NCBI GenBank assembly: GCA_900768725.1
Contig: CAAGDU010000091.1
Span: 1 to 6,035 of the forward strand
Length of the DNA: 6,035 nucleotides
Reading direction: 5' to 3'
Source of the DNA: Bacteroidales bacterium
Lineage (GTDB): Bacteria > Bacteroidota > Bacteroidia > Bacteroidales > Paludibacteraceae
The position numbers and the translations under genes are program-made. This document shows, in pieces, positions 1-5,099 of the stretch. The stretch's first letter is position 1, and every line of letters begins with the position of its first letter. The notes beneath the pieces are model-generated. The model saw nothing but the letters and a program-made list of their open reading frames with translations. It ran no database searches and had not been told where the DNA came from.

Positions 1-10
1 CATAGATTAG

Positions 11-29
11 CGTAGGGTGAAACCCTACG
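11..29. repeat. Hairpin type B, CGTAGGGTGAAACCCTACG
   Basis: This is a perfect 8-bp inverted repeat around a GAA loop, preceded by TAG. The same 19 bases recur at 80-98 and 4776-4794. It lies downstream of ruvX; no U-tract follows it on the minus strand, so it is not a standard intrinsic terminator. Confidence 0.85.
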
Positions 30-54
30 TAAAAGGGAATCATCCGCAACGCAA

Positions 55-98
55 GCCCCGAAGGGGCGACATAGATTAGCGTAGGGTGAAACCCTACG
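55..98. repeat. Composite repeat: hairpin A plus hairpin B
   Basis: Hairpin A, GCCCCGAAGGGGC (55-67; 5-bp stem, GAA loop), is followed by GACATAGATTAG and hairpin B (80-98). The 44-base composite matches 4751-4794 at 42 of 44 positions. The A-B order and spacing therefore form a real unit of the family, not just two separate palindromes. Confidence 0.85.
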
Positions 99-123
99 TA
101 AAAGGGAATCATCCGCAACGCAA

Positions 124-136
124 GCCCCGAAGGGGC
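124..136. repeat. Hairpin type A, GCCCCGAAGGGGC, next to the conserved tail
   Basis: This is a 5-bp GC stem with a GAA loop, followed by GACATAACTCAA. It is placed relative to the tail (139-181) exactly as the copy at 4821-4833 is placed relative to its tail. It would be at the far 3' end of any read-through transcript from ruvX. Confidence 0.85.
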
Positions 137-181
137 GACATAACTCAAATTCGAATCGATGGGTCAACATGTATATCATTG

Positions 182-318
182 TCTAAATTAATGAATAATT
201 ACACGAAAATTATATGTTAGAGAAAAAATATTTGAATTATTTTTGGAAATTTTTGTTGAAAAACAATAATCGTGTAGTCGTCTTTGTGTAAAAGATTCTT
301 CTTTCGAGTTCACGTTAT
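182..318. other. AT-rich intergenic region downstream of ruvX, no gene seen
   Basis: These bases separate the repeat cluster from the ruvX stop codon. They are very AT-rich and contain no credible reading frame on either strand. No GC-rich stem followed by a U-tract is visible on the minus strand, so the operon has no obvious intrinsic terminator here. Transcription may end by another mechanism or run into the hairpins at 1-138. Confidence 0.6.
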
Positions 319-735
319 TCACATTCTCTGCGCATCCAAATACCCTTCCAAGATGATGCAGGCTGCGAGTTTGTCCACTTGGGTTTTGTCTTGGCGGGTT
401 TTCTTTTTCATGCCTCCTGCTATCATGGCTTGGTGCGCCAAGACGGAGGTGAATCGCTCGTCATAGTAGGTTATCGGTTTGTCGGGGAAAGTCTTTTTGA
501 ATCGTTCCACAAAGGGACGGATATATTGCATGGACTCGCTGTCTTCCCCATTCATCTGCTTCGGGTGTCCTACCACTACCTCGTCCACCGTTTCTCGGGT
601 GAAATACTCGGTCAGCCACCCTAATAGTTCTTTTGTTTCTATGGTAATCAACGGATTAGCCGTTATGCGGAGCATGTCCGTAACGGCTAATCCTGTGCGT
701 TTCTTTCCAAAATCTATAGCGAGAATCCTGCCCAT
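319..735 (-). CDS. ruvX: RuvX/YqgF-family putative Holliday junction resolvase / pre-16S rRNA nuclease
   Basis: The 138-residue product has the usual length and full motif set of the YqgF family, which has an RNase H-like fold. The N-terminal strand is ILAIDFGKKRTGLAVTD, with the first acidic residue at D8. VVVGHPKQMNGE follows at 53-64, matching the family's VVGxPxxxxG motif. YDERFTS (91-97) corresponds to the DERxxT motif, and DKLAACIILEGYL (121-133) carries the last acidic residue. In other bacteria the family is linked to processing of the 16S rRNA 5' end, and it was originally proposed as a Holliday-junction resolvase. Which role applies here cannot be read from sequence. The ATG shares one base with the TAA of the upstream TPR gene (TAATG), so translation is probably coupled. 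A GAGGA lies 12 bases before the ATG, longer than ideal spacing. This is the last gene of the gyrA operon. Confidence 0.93.
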   Translation of the reverse strand: MGRILAIDFGKKRTGLAVTDMLRITANPLITIETKELLGWLTEYFTRETVDEVVVGHPKQMNGEDSESMQYIRPFVERFKKTFPDKPITYYDERFTSVLAHQAMIAGGMKKKTRQDKTQVDKLAACIILEGYLDAQRM

Positions 736-1979
736 TATTTGTTCAGTTCCTCGTTGATAGCGTTGTATTTGTCGGTCATATCGAAGCGATAGTACAATCC
801 GCGGAGGGTAATCATATAGTCGCGGTTGTCGGGAGCCAATTCGTGTGCTTTCTCGAAGAAAGGCAGAGACTGGCGGAACATTGCGTTCATCTCCTCCAAC
901 GCCTTCTTATACTCCTTCGCGTCAGCAATCAGCGCCGCGTCCTCGTTCATCTTCACAGCTTGGTTGTAGTACACACGCCCTTTGCCTGCTTCTGCGTCCG
1001 CCATCGTCGGCTCGATAGCCAATGCGCGGTCGAAGTCTGCCAATGCTGCCTCATAGTTCTTCTGATTCTCGTTGAGGTTACCCTTGATGAGGTGATATTG
1101 CGCTACATTCGGCTCGCGGGCAATGGCTTGGTCAAGGTAGTTGATGGCCTCCTGCTCTTGTCCGGAGAAGATGTAGTGGTTGATAAGGTTCTGCAGGAAC
1201 CACGGCTCTTGCGGGAAGCGAGCCACAGCATCTTGCAGCACGCGCACGTAGTTGGCGGTATCCTTCACGTTCACATACTCTTGGTAGAGGAACTGGTTCA
1301 CCGTGATAGCCTCGTAGTTGCCGTCTTTCATCTCCTCCAATACAGCGATAGCCTCGGGGTGCATCTCGGCTTGGATAGCGAAGATAGCGGTGTAGTACTT
1401 GTATTGGTCGTAGATAGTATCCTTCGGCATGTCTTTCTGCAGTTTCTCATCCTGCATCAGAGGCAGTTCGGGGATAGAGAGGTGGCGTTGGAACACGTTG
1501 TAAGCCGTAGCGAAATCGCGCTGGTCGTTGAGGTAGATACCATACTTCACCAGTTCTTGGTTCTTGTAGTACTCCAGCACTTTCTTTTGCAGCAAGGCAT
1601 AGGTCTTCTTGTCAGCCAACACCTCGTTGCCTTTCTTGTCCAGCACCTTCTGTCCTGCCAAGTTAGCCGCCTGCATCCAGTAGTCGAAACTCTCTACCAC
1701 CGCCTCGCCGGCACGTTTCTCGTCGCGCGCCTGACCGAGATAGGTCTTCTCGTTCTCTTTGCTAAGTTCCTGATAACCAATCAGTCCGGCGGTGTACCAT
1801 GTGTCCGCCAAGTCCTTGGTCTCGTCGTTTTGCAATGCCTCATTGATTGCGGCGCGTGCTCCGGAGAAGTCCGGCGACTCTTGCAAAGCGAGGTTCTTTG
1901 CTTTCTTCACGTTTGCCTTCTGGGCAAAGCAGCCTGCGCTTATCAGCACCAATGCTGCCAAAACAAGTGTCTTTTTCAT
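735..1979 (-). CDS. Exported tetratricopeptide-repeat protein of unknown function
   Basis: The product is 414 residues from the chosen ATG at 1979. It begins MKKTLVLAALVLISAGCFAQ, a signal peptide whose cleavage is probably after A19, leaving Q20 first, as is common in Bacteroidota. C17 lies in SAGC, but the residue at -3 is Ser rather than Leu, so a lipoprotein is less likely. The mature part is helical. TPR-like units are clearest at about 257-290 (NHYIFSGQEQEAINYLDQAI), 291-324 (KNYEAALADFDRALAIEP) and near 366-384 (FRQSLPFFEKAHELAP). TPRs are protein-binding scaffolds; no catalytic motif is visible, so the role is probably assembly or binding in the periplasm or outer membrane. An in-frame ATG at 2009 would add MSNCKLSNSK, which is merely translation of an AT-rich direct repeat and would bury the signal peptide. 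As I recall, a TPR gene directly after gyrA is a familiar Bacteroidales arrangement. Confidence 0.85.
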   Translation of the reverse strand: MKKTLVLAALVLISAGCFAQKANVKKAKNLALQESPDFSGARAAINEALQNDETKDLADTWYTAGLIGYQELSKENEKTYLGQARDEKRAGEAVVESFDYWMQAANLAGQKVLDKKGNEVLADKKTYALLQKKVLEYYKNQELVKYGIYLNDQRDFATAYNVFQRHLSIPELPLMQDEKLQKDMPKDTIYDQYKYYTAIFAIQAEMHPEAIAVLEEMKDGNYEAITVNQFLYQEYVNVKDTANYVRVLQDAVARFPQEPWFLQNLINHYIFSGQEQEAINYLDQAIAREPNVAQYHLIKGNLNENQKNYEAALADFDRALAIEPTMADAEAGKGRVYYNQAVKMNEDAALIADAKEYKKALEEMNAMFRQSLPFFEKAHELAPDNRDYMITLRGLYYRFDMTDKYNAINEELNK

Positions 1980-1985
1980 TTTACT

Positions 1986-2011
1986 ATTTGACAATTTACA
2001 ATTTGACAATT
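1986..2011. repeat. AT-rich direct repeat between gyrA and the TPR gene
   Basis: ATTTGACAATT occurs at 1986-1996 and 2001-2011, a 15-base period. A related CAATTTACAATTT phase lies between the copies. The repeat fills most of the 39-base gap between the gyrA stop and the TPR start, and supplies the A/T-rich, Shine-Dalgarno-free context just before the ATG. It also creates the misleading in-frame ATG at 2009. Confidence 0.6.
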
Positions 2012-2018
2012 ATGCTTT

Positions 2019-4577
2019 TTATGCCTCCACCTCAGGCGCTTCGGTAGCAGTGTCCTCAGCAATCGCATCCACGGTTTCTTCCTCCTCTTTCGGCACGATG
2101 CAGCCGGACATGAGGGTGTCGTTACGCTTCTGCAACTCGATGAGTTTCACGCCTTGGGTGTTGCGTCCCTGCACGCTTATCGTGTCAATAGCCATGCGGA
2201 TGGCCGTGCCCGACTTGGTGATGAGCATGAGGTCGTCTTCGTCCGTTACGGCTTCCAAGCCAACCAGCGCGCCCGTCTTGTCGGTGATGTTCAGCGTCTT
2301 CACGCCCTTACCGCCACGGTTGGTGATACGATAAATCGGCTCGCCGTTCTCGTCATCCAGCGCTGTGCGCTTGCCGTAGCCCTTCTCGGAAATCACCAGC
2401 ACGGTCTTGTCTGAGTTTGGCTCTACACAAATCATGCCAATCGCACGGTCTTGCCCGTCTTCGTCCAGCGAAATCGCTTTCACGCCGCTTGCGCCGCGTC
2501 CCATCGGGCGCACGGTGTTCTCGGGGAAGCGTACCACCTTGCCGTTGTACGAAGCAATCAACATCTGGCTCTCGCCATCGGTCAGCGTAACGCCAATCAG
2601 TTCGTCGCCTTCGCGCAAGCCGAGAGCGATGATACCGTTCGCACGCGGGTGCGAGTACGACTCCAGCGTGGTCTTCTTCATCAAACCGTTCTTGGTGGCG
2701 AAGATGAGGTAATGCGAGTTGACATACTCCTCGTCGTTCAAGCCCTTGACATTGATGAACGCCCGCACTTTGTCGCCCTTTTGCAGGTTAATCATATTCT
2801 GAATAGCGCGACCTTTCGATTGCTTGTTGCCCTCGGGAATCTCATACACTTTCAGCCAATAGAGCCGTCCCATCTCGGTGAAGAACATCATCGTGGAGTG
2901 CATCGACGCTTGGTGTACATACTCGATGAAGTCTTGGTCGCGCGAGGCGGATGCTTTCGAGCCGATACCGCCGCGGGTCTGCGAGCGGAACTCGCTCAGC
3001 GGCGTGCGCTTGATATAGCCGAGGTGCGAGATGGTGATGACCATATCGTCGTCTGCATACATATCCTCGGGGTTGAACTCCGTCGCCATCTTCACAATCT
3101 GCGTGCGGCGCTCGTCGGCATATTTCTCCTTAATCTCCAGCAACTCGTCCTTGATAACGTCGTAGCGCAGGGTCTCGCTGTTGAGCAGGTCGTTGAGGTA
3201 GGCAATCAGTTTCTCCAACTCGGCGTACTCGGCTTTCAATTCGTCGATACGCAAGCCTGTCAGTTGGCTCAGACGCATATCCACGATGGCCTTCGATTGC
3301 AGGTTGTCGAGGTTGAAGCGTGCCTCAAGGTTCGCCTGCGCGTCTGCCGGCGTGCGGCTGGCGCGGATGATACGCACCACCTCGTCGATGTTATCCACCG
3401 CGATAATCAAGCCCTCCAAGATATGCGCACGCTCTTGTGCTTTCTTCAACTCGTAGCGGGTGCGGCGCGTTACGACATCCATGCGGTGCTCAATGAATGC
3501 GCCTACCAACTGCTTGAGGTTCAGCAACATCGGGCGACCTTTCACCAGCGCAATGCTGTTCACGGCGAACGACGATTGCAGGGCGGTGAACTTATACAAC
3601 TTATTGAGCACCACCTGCGCATTCGCATCACGCTTCACGTCAATCACAATACGGATATCGCGCTTCGACTGGTCGCTGATGTCGGCAATACCTTCTATCT
3701 TCTTGTCGCTGACCAGTTCAGCGATGTTCTTCACCAGTTCGCTCTTCACAATGCCGTAAGGCAACTCCGTGATGATAATCCGCTCGCGTCCGTTGTCCTC
3801 GGTCTCGATGTCGGCGTTCGAGCGGATAACAATACGTCCCCTACCCGTCTCGTAAGCATCGCGCACGCCTTGATAGCCGTATATTGTGCCGCCCGTCGGG
3901 AAGTCGGGGGCTTTGATATGCTCCATCAATTCGTCCACCGTTATATCCTCCACGCTCGGGTCGGCTATCCGCGCCTCGATGTTCTTAATGTATGCCACGC
4001 AACCGTCTATCACCTCGCCCAAGTTATGGGTCGGCATGTTCGTTGCCATACCTACGGCGATACCGCTCGCGCCGTTCACCAGCAGGTTCGGGAAGCGGCA
4101 GGGAAGCACCGTCGGCTCGCGCAACGAGTCGTCGAAGTTCAGTTGCATATCCACCGTATCTTTCTCTATGTCGCGCAGCATCTCTTCTGCCAGTTTGGAG
4201 AGGCGCGCCTCCGTGTAACGCATAGCCGCGGCGCCATCGCCGTCCACCGAGCCGAAGTTACCTTGCCCGTCCACCAGCGTGTAGCGCATTGCCCACGGCT
4301 GCGCCATACGTACCAGCGTGCCGTAGATACTGCTGTCGCCGTGGGGGTGATACTTACCCATCACCTCACCCACGATACGCGCGCTCTTCTTCGTCGGCTT
4401 GTCGCTCGTGTTGCCCAATTCATTCATTCCAAACAGCACACGGCGGTGCACAGGCTTGAAACCATCGCGCACATCGGGCAACGCGCGCGACACAATCACA
4501 CTCATTGAATAATCGATATACGAGGTCTTCATTTCCTCGTCTATCTTCACCGGAATAATTCTGTCGTTATCTATCAT
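2019..4577 (-). CDS. gyrA: DNA gyrase subunit A
   Basis: The 852-residue product is the breakage-reunion subunit of type IIA topoisomerase. With GyrB it introduces negative supercoils using ATP. The N-terminus MIDNDRIIPVKIDEEMKTSY leads directly into SYIDYSMSVIVSRALPDVRD, supporting this start. The winged-helix/tower domain contains the quinolone-determining region KYHPHGDSSIYGT (75-87) and the catalytic tyrosine Y121 in AMRYTEARL. A coiled-coil segment covers roughly 370-490. The C-terminal beta-pinwheel runs from about 512 to 820, with six recognisable blades. The blade-1 GyrA-box position reads QTRGGIG (533-539) against QRRGGKG in E. coli, while a NRGGKG motif sits in blade 5 (753-758). 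An acidic tail follows (830-852). The pinwheel and length fit GyrA better than ParC. At the quinolone positions Ser is kept (S82, E. coli S83), but E. coli D87 is Gly (G86). It is the first gene of the operon, probably transcribed from the promoter at 4906-4937. Confidence 0.97.
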   Translation of the reverse strand: MIDNDRIIPVKIDEEMKTSYIDYSMSVIVSRALPDVRDGFKPVHRRVLFGMNELGNTSDKPTKKSARIVGEVMGKYHPHGDSSIYGTLVRMAQPWAMRYTLVDGQGNFGSVDGDGAAAMRYTEARLSKLAEEMLRDIEKDTVDMQLNFDDSLREPTVLPCRFPNLLVNGASGIAVGMATNMPTHNLGEVIDGCVAYIKNIEARIADPSVEDITVDELMEHIKAPDFPTGGTIYGYQGVRDAYETGRGRIVIRSNADIETEDNGRERIIITELPYGIVKSELVKNIAELVSDKKIEGIADISDQSKRDIRIVIDVKRDANAQVVLNKLYKFTALQSSFAVNSIALVKGRPMLLNLKQLVGAFIEHRMDVVTRRTRYELKKAQERAHILEGLIIAVDNIDEVVRIIRASRTPADAQANLEARFNLDNLQSKAIVDMRLSQLTGLRIDELKAEYAELEKLIAYLNDLLNSETLRYDVIKDELLEIKEKYADERRTQIVKMATEFNPEDMYADDDMVITISHLGYIKRTPLSEFRSQTRGGIGSKASASRDQDFIEYVHQASMHSTMMFFTEMGRLYWLKVYEIPEGNKQSKGRAIQNMINLQKGDKVRAFINVKGLNDEEYVNSHYLIFATKNGLMKKTTLESYSHPRANGIIALGLREGDELIGVTLTDGESQMLIASYNGKVVRFPENTVRPMGRGASGVKAISLDEDGQDRAIGMICVEPNSDKTVLVISEKGYGKRTALDDENGEPIYRITNRGGKGVKTLNITDKTGALVGLEAVTDEDDLMLITKSGTAIRMAIDTISVQGRNTQGVKLIELQKRNDTLMSGCIVPKEEEETVDAIAEDTATEAPEVEA

Positions 4578-4610
4578 AGGTTATTTATTGTTTGCATCTG
4601 ATTTATCGTG

Positions 4611-4629
4611 AGTTCGATATAAACGAACT
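4611..4629. promoter_or_regulatory. Perfect inverted repeat upstream of gyrA, possible operator or leader hairpin
   Basis: AGTTCG (4611-4616) and CGAACT (4624-4629) are perfect inverted arms around the 7-base centre ATATAAA. The site ends 34 bases before the gyrA start codon. It could bind a dimeric regulator or form a small hairpin in the leader. It overlaps a weak minus-strand promoter-like pair (CAAA at 4641-4644, TCGATATA at 4613-4620, 20 bases apart). A 6-bp arm can arise by chance, so function is uncertain. Confidence 0.3.
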
Positions 4630-4676
4630 GTTTCAGCAGTCAAAAAGTAACTTGGTTTTTGGTAATAAATTAAGGT

Positions 4677-4695
4677 AATGATATACGAGTTGACC
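4677..4695 (+). repeat. Left terminal inverted repeat of the element
   Basis: AATGATATACGAGTTGACC pairs with 4859-4877 (16 of 19) and, even better, with the tail end at 162-180 (17 of 19). The mismatches to 162-180 are the central GA/AT bases only. Confidence 0.6.
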
Positions 4696-4716
4696 TAAGT
4701 GCTTTATCAAGCATAA

Positions 4717-4729
4717 GCCCCGAAGGGGC
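4717..4729. repeat. Hairpin type A, first copy in the complete element
   Basis: GCCCC-GAA-GGGGC is preceded by AA and followed by GACAT, the 20-base core shared by all five type A copies in the window. On the minus strand, where the gyrA leader is made, the loop reads UUC. Confidence 0.85.
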
Positions 4730-4750
4730 GACATTGTTTGTCATACGAAA

Positions 4751-4794
4751 GCCCCGAAGGGGCGACATAAACTAGCGTAGGGTGAAACCCTACG
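4751..4794. repeat. Composite repeat: hairpin A plus hairpin B
   Basis: Hairpin A (4751-4763), GACATAAACTAG and hairpin B (4776-4794) match the composite at 55-98 at 42 of 44 positions. Sequence on either side is not shared, which marks this composite as the transferable or conserved unit. Confidence 0.85.
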
Positions 4795-4820
4795 AACATA
4801 GAGTTGTTACCTCCATGTAA

Positions 4821-4833
4821 GCCCCGAAGGGGC
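4821..4833. repeat. Hairpin type A, copy next to the right tail
   Basis: GCCCCGAAGGGGC is followed by GACATAACTCAA and the tail 4836-4878. It is the first strong hairpin that RNA polymerase would meet when reading from the promoter toward gyrA. Confidence 0.85.
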
Positions 4834-4858
4834 GACATAACTCAATTCCGAGTCGCCG

Positions 4859-4877
4859 GGTCAACATGTACATCATT
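4859..4877 (-). repeat. Right terminal inverted repeat of the element
   Basis: GGTCAACATGTACATCATT is the inverted partner of 4677-4695 and a direct repeat of 162-180 with one difference. It ends about 22 bases downstream of the predicted gyrA transcription start, so it would be transcribed. Confidence 0.6.
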
Positions 4878-4905
4878 GCATTTACGTGCACCGCAAAATT
4901 CAGTG

Positions 4906-4937
4906 CAAAGGTACGACTTTTTTTTGGAATATGCAAA
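4906..4937 (-). promoter_or_regulatory. Bacteroides-type promoter, probably of the gyrA operon
   Basis: Read on the minus strand, TTTG (4937-4934) is followed after exactly 20 bases by TACCTTTG (4913-4906). These match the -33 TTTG and -7 TAnnTTTG elements of the Bacteroidota primary sigma factor, at normal spacing. An A-tract lies in the spacer. Transcription should start near 4899 and proceed toward gyrA. It lies downstream of the araC-family gene and its probable terminator, so gyrA and its followers appear to be an independent transcription unit. Confidence 0.75.
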
Positions 4938-5068
4938 TGTTTTGGGCAATAAATGTGCGAAATTTTGCATTTTCATCCCTTTCCCGACCAACCCTCGGCA
5001 GCAATCGCTCATCCCCGCAAATCGAAAGAAAACGCCCTCTAACGCCATTTATTGTTCAAAACCTTATA
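4938..5068. other. Intergenic region between the gyrA promoter and the araC-family terminator
   Basis: No gene is supported here. A short minus-strand frame (4842-5048) runs through it but only translates promoter and repeat sequence. The one visible structure is an interrupted 14-base palindrome, TGCGAAATTTTGCA (4956-4969), about 20 bases upstream of the -33 box. Confidence 0.5.
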
Positions 5069-5092
5069 GAAACTCACGCGCATGCACGCGAG
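5069..5092 (-). terminator. Probable intrinsic terminator of the araC-family gene
   Basis: Seven bases after the TAG stop, the minus-strand RNA reads CUCGCGUG-CAUG-CGCGUGAG. It forms an 8-bp stem with two G-U pairs and a 4-base loop, followed by UUUCU. The U-tract is short and interrupted, so efficiency may be modest, but position and shape suit a terminator. Confidence 0.45.
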
Positions 5093-5099
5093 GCAAACC

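Larger units (their letters stand above)
1..138. repeat. Perfect tandem duplication, two 69-bp units
   Basis: Bases 1-69 and 70-138 are identical as read. Each unit holds a CGTAGGGTGAAACCCTACG hairpin, a 25-base spacer and a GCCCCGAAGGGGC hairpin. Because the window starts exactly with a unit, more copies may lie to the left. Perfect identity, including the spacer, suggests recent duplication or array expansion. Confidence 0.9.
1..180. mobile_element. Partial REP/MITE-like repeat element, right-hand part, cut by the window edge
   Basis: This cluster consists of two tandem 69-bp units followed by a 43-bp tail (139-181). The tail matches the tail of the complete element at 4836-4878 without gaps at 37 of 43 positions. 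Its outer end, GGTCAACATGTATATCATT (162-180), is the reverse complement of the left terminal repeat of the other element (4677-4695) at 17 of 19 positions. It therefore looks like the right part of a second copy whose left end lies before position 1. No open reading frame or transposase is present, so any mobility would have to be supplied in trans. That it is mobile is inferred from repeated structure only. A static structured repeat attached to transcript ends remains possible. Confidence 0.55.
4677..4877. mobile_element. Complete REP/MITE-like element with terminal inverted repeats
   Basis: This roughly 200-bp block is bounded by AATGATATACGAGTTGACC (4677-4695) and GGTCAACATGTACATCATT (4859-4877), which are inverted copies at 16 of 19 positions. 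Inside are three GCCCCGAAGGGGCGACAT hairpins and one CGTAGGGTGAAACCCTACG hairpin. Its right part is homologous to the cluster at 1-180. No coding sequence is present and no clear target-site duplication flanks it (AAGGT on the left, GCATT on the right). The architecture resembles a non-autonomous MITE or a mosaic of REP palindromes mobilised by a Y1-type transposase. The assignment as mobile is inference. A conserved structured RNA or regulatory repeat is the main alternative. Confidence 0.55.
4578..4899 (-). promoter_or_regulatory. Predicted long, structured 5' leader of gyrA mRNA
   Basis: If transcription starts about 7 bases after the -7 box at 4906-4913, the gyrA mRNA has an untranslated leader of about 320 bases. 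It would contain the whole repeat element 4677-4877, with four short hairpins enclosed by a 19-bp imperfect terminal stem, and then the inverted repeat at 4611-4629. The last bases before the ATG are A/T-rich (AATAAATAACCT) with no Shine-Dalgarno sequence, as is usual in this phylum. I see no known riboswitch. A second, closer promoter cannot be excluded; the only candidate near 4613-4644 is weak (TATATCGA). Confidence 0.5.

Noticed and set aside
1..138. Possible CRISPR array
   Set aside because: The 69-bp units are identical throughout, including the spacer, and are built of short hairpins. There are no unique spacers and no cas genes.
200..276. TACACGA / TCGTGTA inverted repeat flanking AT-rich DNA downstream of ruvX
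   Set aside because: The arms are only 7 bp and 63 bases apart. Several such pairs are expected by chance in this much sequence, and there is no terminator-like U-tract.
843..1991. A 382-codon open frame on the plus strand
   Set aside because: It is antisense to the TPR gene, has low-complexity Val/Leu/His composition, and no recognisable motif or start context.
2451..4508. A 685-codon open frame on the plus strand
   Set aside because: It lies wholly antisense to gyrA. Its product is rich in His, Arg, Val and Leu with no domain, as expected from a GC-rich opposite-strand frame.
4831..4857. GGCGAC / GTCGCC inverted repeat inside the right tail
   Set aside because: The matching position in the left tail (TCGAT) does not preserve the pairing, and it competes with the stronger GCCCC hairpin.
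4842..5048. A 68-codon minus-strand frame that might be a small protein
   Set aside because: Its KKSYLCT stretch is the translation of the promoter A-tract and TACCTTTG box, and its end is the repeat tail. It is intergenic sequence, not a gene.
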